A DNA stretch of 64,000 nucleotides, taken from NCBI GenBank assembly GCA_015179125.1, contig WHVA01000264.1, positions 87,406 through 151,405 on the forward strand. Reading direction: 5' to 3'. This document shows, one piece after another, positions 46,556-57,093 of this stretch. Each line of letters opens with the position of its first letter. Positions within the stretch are counted from its first letter, which is position 1. The notes beneath the pieces were generated by a model, which saw nothing but the letters and a program-made list of their open reading frames with translations, was not told the origin of the DNA and did not search any database. This DNA is from Gautieria morchelliformis. Lineage: Eukaryota > Basidiomycota > Agaricomycetes > Gomphales > Gomphaceae. Made by a program: the position numbers and the translations under genes.

Positions 46556-48248
46556 ATGCATGCTTCTCTGCTCTGGAGGCGAATTGCACCGAGTCGTGCA
46601 TACCTGCGGTCCTTCGCATCGCAGGCCACGACGCCTGGTCTTCAAAGCTTGCTCGAGAGGAGACCTGAGGATGTCGTGGTCGTTTTCGCCAAACGCACTG
46701 CTATGGGGAAAGCAAAGAAGGGCCAGTTTAAGGACACCCCAGTTGATGAAATACTGTCTGGGCTGCTGAAGGTCTCTGCTTTTGAGTTTGAGGTTCTTTT
46801 TGGATCAATGAGTTGAAGGATATGCTATTCTCTTAGGCAACGTTTGAAGCAACCAAGCTTGACCCGGGACTGGTAGATGATATTGCTGTTGGTGAGCCAT
46901 TCGACCCCACTTACACAGCCGGAACGGTCTCAAGTGGTCGTAGGCACATGTCACCCCCCATCCCCACTTTACGTCTCGCGCTCTGCTGCCCTTTCGGCGG
47001 GCATTCCCAACCATGTTCCGATTCAGGCCATAAACCGACTGTGTGCATCCGGCCTCATGGCCATCAGGAGCATCGCGAATGATATACGGGCTGGGGAAAC
47101 AAGTTTGGGCATTGCAATGGGTGCTGAGAGCATGTCTCTGAAGTAAACAGCTACATCTTCCAGTGGTCTAGCAAGGTCACTAATCCTGCCCCAGTCCTCG
47201 CCCCACCCCTGAGCTGTCCAAGGCCGTAGAACAGAACCCACAGGCACATGACTGCGTCCAGGTGCGTCACAAGAACAGGCTGGATTGCTAGGCTTTCGAA
47301 CACTTTACATCCTAGCCAATGGGTTGGACGTCTGAGATGGTCGCCGAAACTTACAACATTTCACGCGAGAAACAAGATCATTACGCACTCATCTCTCACA
47401 CTCGCGCCTCGCAGGCGTTCCAGTCAGGTCTCTTCGCCGAAGAGATCCTTCCCATTCGCATCGGTGACATCGTTGTCTCTGAGGACGATACCGTGCGACC
47501 AGGTGTGACTGCTGAGTCGCTGGCAAATCTTAAGCCAGTGTTCTCGGGTTGGGGTAGAGCGCTCACCACTGCTGGTAATGCCAGTGGTGTGGGGGATGGT
47601 GCGGCTATTGCTATCCTAACAACGCGATCAAGAGCAGAAAAGGAAGGGTGGGATGTAGTTGCGAAATGGGGTGGATGTTCAGTTGCTGGTGAGTAACGGG
47701 GAATGCCTCATGCTCTTCATGCCGAATATTTGATTGCAGGAGTCGAGCCAAGACTAATGGGCATTGGTCCGGTTGTGGCCATTCCCAAAGTCCTCGCACA
47801 CACTGGCCTGAATCAAGAAGACATTGACGTTTGGGAGGTGAGAACTGGATATTCTGTCCGCATAGCCATTCAACCCGCTCTTCCCGTCAGATCAATGAAG
47901 CTTTCGCGTCTCAGTTTGCATACTGCATAGAGACACTCAACATCCCTATGGATAAAGTGAATCCCAGGTTAGTCCTAGCTAATATATGCACTGGCCCGTG
48001 AGTTCACATCCTATATTTGATTAGTGGCGGCTCTATTGCCTTGTCCCACCCTCTGGGCATGAGTGAGTCATTCCCCCTCTTAGAGGTGAACTTCTATACT
48101 GAAGAGACTTCTTGAAGCCGGTGTCCGACTTGCCGTAACTGGCCTCGCCGAACTTAAGCGTCGAGATGCAAAGGTTCTTTGTACTAGCATGTGTGTTGGT
48201 AGCGGCATGGGGGCTGCTGCCATATTCGTGAATGAGGCTAGGCCGTAG
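46556..48248 (+). CDS. 3-ketoacyl-CoA thiolase (acetyl-CoA acyltransferase)
   Basis: Cleaves 3-ketoacyl-CoA in fatty acid beta-oxidation, or runs in reverse as acetoacetyl-CoA thiolase. First exon 46,556-46,771 starts [20 protein letters not shown], an Arg/Ser-rich presequence suggesting mitochondria. Further exons give [20 protein letters not shown], the catalytic-cysteine region [57 protein letters not shown] and the second cysteine [13 protein letters not shown]. The usual GGAIALGHP motif reads GGSIALSHP; both His and Cys are kept. About eight introns of 50-65 nt; the last crosses GM|TG with donor GTGAGT. Looks intact; the stop is 150 bp from the amidase fragment. Confidence 0.92.
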
Positions 48249-48398
48249 TCGTGCAAGTGAATATAGTATCGATGTAGCGTCCTGCTTTGTATGCCAGCAT
48301 GTATGTTATAAAATATATTCTGGTGGTGTGTACAAACAACGCATCGTTGTTGTCAGTCATCAAAATTTCTGATTAAGCACACGTCGAGGACTGCGTGC

Positions 48399-49124
48399 CT
48401 ACGCCTTTGCCTTATAGGAGGCCAATGCTTTGTCGACGATCTCCCCCATCCCCAACACTGACTCGTCCTCTTGAGTTCTTCCAATAAGTTGCAGTCCTAC
48501 AGGCGCATGCTTGAACTTCTCGGGAGCGTCTGCAACATAGTGGTCAAGTGTAATACACGGGTTTCTCTGTGACCTTACATCGTTCATAGACAGTCTTGTC
48601 AACATCTGATAGAAATTCATGTGCAGGCTTCACGACGTCCAGAACAGAATCAACCGTTGTCACAGGAAAGGCTAAAGACGGATAGTCGAGGACATTCCAT
48701 ACGAGGGTATAGTTGGCGCCACTGGAGAGGCATCAGTTTCATTCAGGACAGGGAGATCCATAGGATAGGTACATATTGTTTTTGCCATGAGGTGGAGCAG
48801 CAAAAGGAGCAACAGGTGCAATGAGAGCATCTACGGGACGGCCGGTACCCGTTATTTTGGTAGTTGCCTCCCAATGATCAAGGTATTCTTCTCGAAGCTC
48901 CCGTTTCTGCTTCTGAAATTGCCATAGCTCGTAGGCGCTTACAGTCGATTGTGGTTGAGAAGGAATTATACTTTCAGGTGCATGGGGATCTGGAGACATT
49001 GTATCAAGGATGGGTTCCTTGGTGACTGCAACAGTGGCAAGCAAGTCCTCGCGGTATCCCGAACGCCAGATGTCTAGGGCAACAGTACATATATCGAGAT
49101 GTCGGTGCGGCTTCCAATCGATGA
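48399..49124 (-). pseudogene. amidase, 3' half (exons 7-9), separated from its 5' half
   Basis: Three exons: 48,773-49,124, 48,579-48,721, 48,399-48,529. They encode the C-terminal 208 residues of an amidase-signature enzyme (general acetamidase type): VIDWKPHRHLDICTVALDIW, AYELWQFQKQKRELREEYLD, GTGRPVDALIAPVAPFAAPP, NYTLVWNVLDYPSLAFPVTT and APVGLQLIGRTQEDES. There is no start and no catalytic residue here. The upstream edge is a good splice acceptor (CACACAG|TC) in phase 1, exactly what the 5' half at 53,301-54,639 needs. The reading frame is undamaged. See the 5' half entry and the inversion finding. Confidence 0.9.
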
Positions 49125-49264
49125 CTGTGTGCATCAACATCGTCCAGACAGGCATGGATCGCCCTGGATAATCGGTGAGTCCCGCAAAACCTTCGAGCTA
49201 AGGCATGTTCGCGGACTCTGACAGGTCCCTTATGCGGGGAGCAAGCAATGACCCAAATGGTGAT

Positions 49265-49933
49265 CCCCTTAGTCCTTGACAATGGATATGAGGACATTCA
49301 GCTTTTGCGCTAGGTCTTGAAAGCCTTGCTTATTCTGTAAATAAGTCTATTAAATCACGGTGTGAGTACTCCGCCGCAATAATTTTGGCCTGCTGGGAAC
49401 GTACATCGACGATGGTAAGGATATTGAGCATCCCTGCGGCAACTGCCTTCAGCGGCGGACACATACCCGACGTGCCACTCAGTGCGCTGAGGATCTTCAA
49501 TGCTGCGCAAGCAACCTTACCAGACTCCCCTGACGCCGTCTGAGGATTGACAGTGGTGACCCCAGGTCCAGAAAGTGATTGCCACGAGGTGGAGGATGCA
49601 ACGACTCCGTGGGGTAACTGATGTACACGGTGAAGGTGACTGGTTGGGAAAGCCAATCTCCCGTGCTGGTGGAGGGGGTAGCAGGTTGGGACGGTCAAGC
49701 TCAAGACCAGATGGTGAAGCGGAAACCTGGTTAGAACGATCAATACTTGATACAGAGGATGAAGATGGCAATTTGCCAGGGGAGTCAGCAGCCAGTGTAG
49801 ACGATGAAATCTTGAGCTCGGACAACTGGCCGAAGGGGTCTACAGCTGGTGTGTTCGTTAGGGGGAACAACTCCTTGTGCAGTGCGTGAAACTTGATTGA
49901 TTTATCCAGAAGGAAATGAAACACGTTGGGCAT
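49265..49933 (-). pseudogene. N-terminal fragment of a STAND/NLR-like protein
   Basis: Minus strand from ATG at 49,933: MPNVFHFLLDKSIKFHALHK, a Ser-rich part, then a helical block GKVACAALKILSALSGTSGM ... PLKAVAAGMLNILTIVD which, after an intron ending at about 49,333, continues NKQGFQDLAQKLNVLISIVK. This helical block is the common N-terminal leader of Agaricomycete NACHT/WD40 and related STAND proteins. The frame stops just after ISIVKD and no NTPase domain follows; instead the amidase 3' half begins about 140 bp on. So the gene is cut off near the same breakpoint. The family call is moderate. Confidence 0.55.
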
Positions 49934-50162
49934 CGACGTACAACGTTCTCAGTGTTTGAACGCGTAAGTCAAAGGACTGAGGAAAAAGAGAACGAGGAGA
50001 AGCTACTACTTATAATCTAATGGTAATAGATCGATTTAAAAGGAGAACAAAGAGATGTCTTGCGATACATTCAACTCTGTAAAAGGAACGAACACCACGT
50101 GATGTCACGTGGTCAGTGGTTATCACGCGTTTGCGTATCCAACCGCTTGGTAGTCCAATGTA

Positions 50163-50447
50163 CTGTACCATTACGACCATAGGTTCAGATCTCGGCGGTG
50201 TGACATGAAAATTTACCTAGTTCACTGGTTCAGAGGTAACCGTGACACGTGACTGAACTTAAATTAGTTCAATGAACACCATATGCGGTCCATCCTTGGA
50301 TGGACTCAAAGTGCGAAAAAAATTTGCTATTTCGGACTTACTCAACCTGTAGTTCAGACCTATGTGTGACGGGTGACTAGGGGTCTGGGAGTTCAGGTTC
50401 AAGGGGTCTTGTGACGCGTGACTGAACCTATGGTCGTAATGGTACAG
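50163..50447. mobile_element. MITE-like element with 26-bp terminal inverted repeats and TA duplication
   Basis: The left end (50,163-50,188, starting CTGTACCATTACGACCATAG) is the exact reverse complement of the right end (50,422-50,447). TA dinucleotides flank both ends (50,161-50,162 and 50,448-50,449), as in Tc1/mariner insertions. Total 285 bp with no coding capacity. The inside carries several variants of GTGAC(A/G)CGTGACTGAAC, which look like subterminal repeats. Confidence 0.85.
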
Positions 50448-50631
50448 TATGACAGTGGCTCAAGATATAAAGCCAGTGGTCTAGAAAAGACGAGGGGGTT
50501 CGGTGACTCGACCATCGAGTGTTCGATTTCATAGAGGGCACCGGTATGGCTCTGAGTGTCACAAGTGGTGACGATATCACACCACACCGCGCGACGGTTT
50601 TCTTTCGCCGATGCCACAGATATACCTGAGC

Positions 50632-51818
50632 ATGGCAGCCTCAAGTGTTATATCCACCTACAGATCATTATTGCGGGAAACACGTCAACTTCCGCACATC
50701 TACCTAAGGCATGTCGTGTAGATTCGCCGTTTAACGTGAGCTAAGTCAGTGCTTATTTCTCTCTGAAGTCAATTCTTTCAAGTGAAGGTACAACAGTATT
50801 TTCGTAAAAATATTATCACCAAACAGAACAGACCTCGATTAGTTGATGCCAAGTTGAGGAAAGCAAGGAAGGTTAGAATTTTGTTTCAGTATGCCGCTAA
50901 ACATTCACGGTTATGAAGGAGCTACGACGGCTACGCCGGGCAAATGAGGGTGATAGGAAGGCTTTGCAGCAGGTTCTAGACCTTGCTTATGGTAGACAAG
51001 GAAAGCTAAAACATGAACTCATGAAGGTGCGAGGTCTATGTATTGTGAGATGAGTGTCTGAATTTGATTTTATGCAGCATTTCTTGTCGAATCCATTTGA
51101 GCCCCTACCTCCGCGTATCATCCCTGCTGTCGAGAGGTCGCGACCCCCGTCTTATTCTCCAGAACTGACTACCCTCCTCACATCAATTCACGCTCGGACC
51201 TTGACAAAACCTCTAAAGCTCAGCGCTTTGCACGCGCCTCCTACCCTGCCAGAGCGCGCCGATCCCTCATCTGAAGAAGCTCGCCTGCTAGGCCCGTTTA
51301 GTCGTCGGAGAGAGGTCAATATTCGCTGGCGTTATCACACAGGGGAGCTAAAAAAAACTTATTTTCCGGTGGAATTGACACGGCCAGCCGTTGACGATGC
51401 TTGCCGTCTTCGCGAGACGGGAGCGGAAGAATTAAAACTACTTGAGGAAGTAGAGCGTCTCGCAAGCTCACCTCACAGTGACGGGATACCCAGGCCCAGA
51501 CGAGAGCGACGTACCGTTCCTGAACAGAAGTCCGTATCGCAACCAATTCAAGCTGAGTTTAGCTCTTCACTCCCCAGACGATTCTTGCGTAGACGATATC
51601 GCGAGCTGCTAAGCCGGATTCCGATCCTCACACCAAACGGCAAAGCCAGTACTGGATGTAGTACAGCACTTTCACCCCTCGCATTGTCTAATGGAACTCG
51701 CCCGTTGCGAGTTGGACAGGGAACAGAGGATGACGTGGATTGGATCATTAGAGCAGAAGCAGAAAATATGCGCAGTGAAAAGAAAAACCAAATACAAAAT
51801 AAACGAGGGCGCCCCTAA
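50632..51818 (+). CDS. LYR-motif (Complex1_LYR) protein
   Basis: Four exons: 50,632-50,712, 50,788-50,871, 50,919-51,026, 51,078-51,818, joining to 1014 nt (337 aa). The N-terminus MAASSVISTYRSLLRETRQL ... IYLRHVQQYFRKN has the LYR-type pattern (YRxLLRxxxxLP, then YF and Arg-rich helix), followed by KLRKARKELRRLRRANEGDR. The long C-terminal part (EARLLGPFSRRREVNIRWRY; SLPRRFLRRRYRELLSRIPI) resembles fungal mitochondrial LYR proteins of ribosome or respiratory assembly. Exact role unknown. The donor of intron 1 (CAT|GTCGTG) is weak. It lies 185 bp from the MITE and inside the presumed inverted segment. Confidence 0.75.
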
Positions 51819-52385
51819 ATGACATTACGTACAGCCATTGCTCTTGGCCATGCCTCGTCCCGAAATTCATAGAACACGACAGTCTAGTAGGCAAAGTTAC
51901 CTGCTACTCATGACAAACATAGTAGGCTGATTCCTAGGCCTAAGATTCACCATTCCGCATGATTTCGCCAATCGCAAGTTCGTGCAATTGGATCAGATAG
52001 AGGTTGTAATCTCTGTCCATTGCCTGAGCTGCGCCGCCGTCGCGAGCGACTGGTCTACGCGAAGTTAAGCATCGACCTAGTCGTCGAACGTAAATTGAGG
52101 CTCATTATAGCTAATGTTCTAAAATTAGTAACTGACCAGTGTCATACTTACAGGAGTGCATCGCATCGTGCCACTCCTCATCTTCGAAATATATAAAGTT
52201 GCGGATTCAGGTGAAGTGCAGCGGCATTCAAGTTATTGTTTGTTAACTACCACCCAAGTCACTCTTGCAGACCTACCGTTCAAAGGTTTTACACCGGTAT
52301 CCATCGCCCCTCAGATCGACAAAGGGTCTCGTCCGGTCTACCGTCAGTCCATGGGTTCAAGTCAAGGTCAAGCTGTGACTCCTCA

Positions 52386-53095
52386 GTGAAATTCCCGACT
52401 AACTCATCCACACCCCTGGCAGAAGTGAGAGTTGAGCAAATCACACTTGCAGAAACCTATCCAGCCAGGCGTGCCGTTCTTTATCCAAATGGACCCGATG
52501 CCAAGATACATGTGCCGTCGGATGAAGAAGGAACTCATTTTGGCGCTTGGATACAGCGGCGCGACGGGATAGGCCTGCTTCAGAGAAAGAAATGGTCGTG
52601 ACCATCTCGTTGTTCCGGGAACCCCTCCCACACCATCTCACACCGCCCTTTTCGTCTTACAACCCAGTTCAAACCTTGCGTTTCCGCAAATTCGCCTGCT
52701 TAAAGCCGCATCAGGGCCATGGCTTCGGTGCAAAGGTTTTACAACACGTATTCGACTTTGCAAGGCTAGATCCCGAGTTAGGTCCTGGCTCTGTGGTGTG
52801 GTGCGATGCGCGTCGGTCGACGCAAGAGTGGTATCTGCGGCGTGGTATGAGGACAATTGGTGAAGGATTTTTAAAAGGTGATATTGAGTACATTGTCGTG
52901 GGAATTCAGAATTCAACTGTAAGTTCGAAGCTAAATGAGATTACGGGACGACGTGCAGAAACAAACTCGCTCAAGCCAAGCCGTGAAGCCCGGAATTCAG
53001 GCGTGGGGGTTTGCTCTCGCTTGTTCAACAATCTCGTTTCCACATGCTTCATCTTCAGGCGTAGTTCATGCTCAGAGTCATATGCTATGGCGTGA
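52386..53095 (+). pseudogene. GNAT family N-acetyltransferase, one-base frameshift
   Basis: Upstream frame: AEVRVEQITLAETYPARRAV ... DEEGTHFGA, the usual start of this GNAT subgroup. From 52,555 the next frame continues EKEMVVTISLFREPLP, RFRKFACLKPHQGHGFGAKV (acetyl-CoA loop, Q-x-x-G-x-G), WCDARRSTQEWYLRRGM and GDIEYIVVGIQN. The frames would be one if a single T were added near 52,552. The start codon was not found; an extra upstream exon is likely. Either an assembly slip or a true lesion. Substrate unknown. Confidence 0.7.
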
Positions 53096-53300
53096 TCTCA
53101 GGCAAAGTATCTATATGAGTGCGTGCCCTTCCACCGTGCTCATACCATATCTTGATAGGCACGGCTGATCGCGCGCTAACATCATCAATCTCCCAACATT
53201 CAGGGAAAGTACATATACTTTGAACCCTTTTGAACGTTGGTCTCACGCATCGGTTCCGATTCGGAAACACGCAGAATCAATCTTCGCCCCGTCCACTACA

Positions 53301-54639
53301 ATGGCTGACGAGTCCTGGAGAACACTCTGCGCGAGCAAGTTACAACGACAGCAAGATGCCATACCTAAGGATTGGCTTGTCAGTCCATTACCCACAACGG
53401 ATCGACTCAATGTTCTCGACTTCCCTCGCGACTCTGGCTTGCTGATGGCAGTTGAACTCGAGATTACTGACTCTGACGTGGAAACACTCTTACTCAAATT
53501 GGCTTCTGGGGCTTGGTCGTCCGTCCAGGTGACCCGCGCATTCTATAGAAGAGCTATCCTTGCACATCAAGTGGTGTGTTATTGTGGAGCACCCCGATGT
53601 ACATGCACTGACAAGGTCTTTAGGTGAACTGTTTAACGGAAATCTTTGTTGAACAGGCTTTAGGCAGGGCTGCTGAGGTAGATGCTTATCTCAAACACAC
53701 AGGCTCGGTTATGGGACCTTTGCATGGCCTTCCAATCTCTCTTAAAGACCAATTATGTATTAAAGGACTGGAGACCACTATGGGTAATCATACATCATTT
53801 ATGAATTACCCCTACCAATTTGTAATCAGGATATGTCTCGTGGATCGGCAAATACGCGGAGCGCGACGCTGCTTTGGTCGAAATTCTGTACGGATTGGGA
53901 GCGGTGCCTTTCGTACGCACCAATGTTCCTCAAACGCTCATGGTACTGCGCGTCAATATTTTAAAATGCCACCAAGAAGTTTGACTGTTGTCCAGTGGGG
54001 CGAGACCTACAACAATGTATTCGGCAGGACTGTGAACCCGTTTAATCGAAGTCTAACTGCAGGGGGATCCTCCGGCGGTGAAGGTGCACTCATCGGCCTT
54101 CACGGTTCACCTCTTGGCGTAGGTTCTGACAGTGAGTCCTCAGCATATGCTTCCTCGCCTCGAATAATATAACTTTCCTTCATATCGCGTAAAGTCGGAG
54201 GGTGAGTGCTGGTTCTCCCCATGCAACACTGTACTTTTGCATGACTCTACAATCTTTCATGGCAGTTCAATTCGGATACCTGCGGCATTCAATGGCCTGT
54301 ATGGCCTCCGTCCCTCCTGCCATAGGATCCCATATGGTGGTGCCGTAAATAGCATGGAAGGCCAAGATAGCATACCATCAGTTTTTGGACCTATGTCTAG
54401 CTCTCCGATTGGGCTCAAGTTATTCATGAAAGCTGTCATAGATGCTAAGCCATGGCTCAAGGACCCCTTGATGATCCGTAAGCCATGGGACCAGCAAAGC
54501 TACGAATTAGCCGAACATGGGAACGGCAATGGATTAGTATTTGGCATTCTCTGGGACGATAGGCATGTAGTGCCTCACCCACCTGTTCATCGAGCTCTCG
54601 ATATGACCCGAAGGGCATTGATTGCCGCAGGGCATAAGG
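53301..54639 (+). pseudogene. amidase, 5' half (exons 1-6), separated from its 3' half
   Basis: Exons: 53,301-53,573, 53,624-53,783, 53,830-53,942, 53,996-54,131, 54,195-54,201 (7 nt), 54,266-54,639. It encodes the N-terminal 354 residues of an amidase-signature enzyme with the complete Ser-Ser-Lys triad: Lys132 in PISLKDQ, Ser in AGGSSGGEGAL, and nucleophile Ser231 in SDIGGSIRIPAAFNG, the latter assembled through the 7-nt exon. It ends PPVHRALDMTRRALIAAGHK at a phase-1 donor, AAGG|GTTTGT. Added to the three exons at 48,399-49,124 the total is 1689 nt, divisible by three, 562 aa, the normal length. The gene is intact except that its halves point at each other. Confidence 0.92.
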
Positions 54640-54689
54640 GTTTGTTGAAAACCATGCCCATTTGTCCATACTTATACTTCGCTATATCA

Positions 54690-55400
54690 GAGTCTATCAG
54701 CTTGTCTTCTTGCTCAAGAAGAGGTAGTTCTTCTGCAGTCTATCGAAGATTATGTGGAGGTGCTCCTCATGCTCCTTTATAGAGTGCGAGAAGATGAATA
54801 TATCGTCCATGTATACATGATGAAGCGACCTATACAGTCATGGAAGATCGCTGTCATCCGATGTTGGAACATTGATGGCGTGTTACAGTCTCCCATCTGT
54901 ATTACTTGGCTCCTGAACGTGCCAAGTATCATAGCAAAAGCAGTTTTTGCTATGTCTTCCAGATGGATCCAGATTTGCTCATATGCCTTGGACATGTCAA
55001 GTTTTGTTCAATACCGGCAGTGAGCCATGTCGCTGCAGATAATGTCCTGATCTGGAAAGGGCGTGACGTCCTTCATGGTGTTCTCATTCTGCTGTCGCAT
55101 ATCGAAGACGGTGTGGAGTGTACCATTCTTTTTTGGCATGCATAGCATAGGTACCGCTTGGTGTGCTACTGCTGGTATCCACCACTTTGCAGTGGTGTAT
55201 CCCTCAAGCTTCACGGATAGTTCCTCGCAAAATTGCTCTGGGCACTTTGGTACTCTGTATTGCATGCACTTGTCGGGATCAATGAGGTTGATCTTGTGGT
55301 TGACTTCCCTCAATGGCGGGAGCTCAAGTGGAATCCCACTGACTACAGTGTGCGACACTGTTTTGCATCCACTCGCTGTGGGACCAAATTTTCAGCAATT
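54690..55400 (-). pseudogene. Ty3/gypsy reverse transcriptase fragment at the amidase breakpoint
   Basis: Minus-strand frames: GIPLELPPLREVNHKINLID, CPEQFCEELSVKLEGYTTAK, CMPKKNGTLHTVFDMRQQNE, then after an in-frame TGA TKLDMSKAYEQI, MGDCNTPSMFQHRM, and, after a one-base shift, MDDIFIFSHSIKEHEEHLHI. This is the palm of a gypsy polymerase, with stops and shifts, so dead. It begins within about 50-60 bp of the amidase donor at 54,639. Confidence 0.85.
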
Positions 55401-56298
55401 TCACCTGTGCTTTTATTTTAGGCGTGAAAGTGGCTAAATGTGCCGTTCACACCAAACTTTTTAAATAAGCGCCAGCCGCCAAATTTTGGGAGATTTATGA
55501 AAATTATTATTGAGTGAGCAACCATGCCTTGCACAAGGAAGTCAGTATAAGGGCAACCTAGGCAGACGCTCTACACTCAAGCGGCGAACTGGCGAAGGGG
55601 GATCCAAAGTAAGATAGAGAACTATATACAGGACATAGACATACCTGGCGAAGGGGGATCCAAAGAGAAAACTCTAAGGAACCCCTTCGCCACCTAACTA
55701 CAACTATAAGCAAACTCGGGCATGCTAGCCCGCTCACCGGATGCCCGAGTTACATAAGCAATCACGCCAGCGATAACAGGGCTGGACAGATAAGGAAGGA
55801 ATGATGTCGGAAGGGGCCGGAACAGGAAGGGAAATAAATGGAACACAAGACAGAAGGATGCTAAAGGCTAGGAGAAGCTCAGGGGCCACCAACAACACGC
55901 TGCGATAATGCACAGTGCAATGTTAAGCAGGCGATAATGCACAGTGTGTAATTGGTATTCCCCTGACAGAGGGGCTTTTACACAAAGAGCTGAGACAGCA
56001 TGTAATGAGGCAGTACTAAGCAAATTCCGGAGGGAGTGGAAGTCGGATAGATATACGGGGTAAATAACTAATTGGGAACAAGGGGACTACAAGGGGGGTG
56101 CAGGGTAGGGTAGAACAATGGCAAAAGAACAAGGGGTCAGAAAGTATATCTGACATAAAGAAACAACGAGACTCCAAAGGGGGCCGGACATATGGTCTTG
56201 CTGTGCTGCAAGTTGAGTCCGGTGGGTCCGAGTAATAGAGTCAAAAGAACAAAGGATATAACAAGGGGTGGAATATCGTGAAATGCATGGTCATAACA
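55401..56298. repeat. gypsy LTR remnants, two kinds
   Basis: At 55,589-55,609 and 55,645-55,665 a 21-bp sequence starting CTGGCGAAGGGGGATCC is directly repeated. The second copy and its flank are related, in reverse orientation, to 60,337-60,421 (CTTTGGATTTCCCCTTGTCA, also twice). From about 55,973 to 56,298 the sequence is related to the right half of the LTR at 13,779-14,432 and ends with CATAACA. So this interval is stacked LTR debris. Confidence 0.6.
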
Positions 56299-57093
56299 TA
56301 GGCCGCAGGTGCCAATTGCACTGAGTGTACAGCGCGCATCAGCTGTTTGTCAGGCTGCTGAGCGGCGTGGCTTTGAGCCACGGCTTCTTCTGCATTCCTT
56401 GTGAGCAGCTCAAGGGCCCATGTGTGACAGTGCATGGGAGCGGCTTCTTTCCACTGCCAGTGGGCGGCTTCGAGCTCTAAGCTCTCCATCATGGCCTCAG
56501 AATCAGGTTTGACGGCGAGGCTTCTCACCCTTGCCCTTGTCTGCTGGCAAGGGGAATTGGGGTGGGGCCACTATTGTGTGGCCCTGCGATGTCCCATCCT
56601 CAACTACACTTGATGACATGTGGTCGGGGGCTTCCTCATCCTCTGTGGGCAGGATGAGTACGGTGGGGTCAATAATCTCACCATCTTCCAAGTCCCTGTG
56701 CCCAGAGTCTAGGGTAGTGTCAGGGTTCACGCGTTTCCTTCCACAAGTTTCTATTTCCTTCCATGAGTTTCCGTCACCTTCCGTCAGTTTCCATAACCTT
56801 CCGTCACTTTCTGTCACATGTCACTTTCTGTCACTTTCCGTAACCTTCTACAAGTTTCCATCTCCCCTATTATGTAAGCCTTGCCAGCGCTATAAGACTG
56901 TAGCCCGTGTGGTGGCGTTTCCTCAGCTTGATCTCTGAGGATACCCACTACACAGTTGGTCATTGTCCTAGTATCGGCTCTTATCTCCTTGAGTATCTTT
57001 GGTTGTGGCTTTGTCATTAGTGTTGCCCTCACAGAAGATCAAGCTCATAGGACGACCCCACACACTTTTCTTAACCAGCCTTCATCTCAGCCT
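56299..57093. other. gypsy 5' leader or decayed sequence
   Basis: No intact frame. A minus-strand frame (56,503-56,817) is acidic and Thr-rich without domain. Short repeats of CCTTCCGTCA / TTTCCGTCA type lie between 56,740 and 56,850. Confidence 0.35.
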
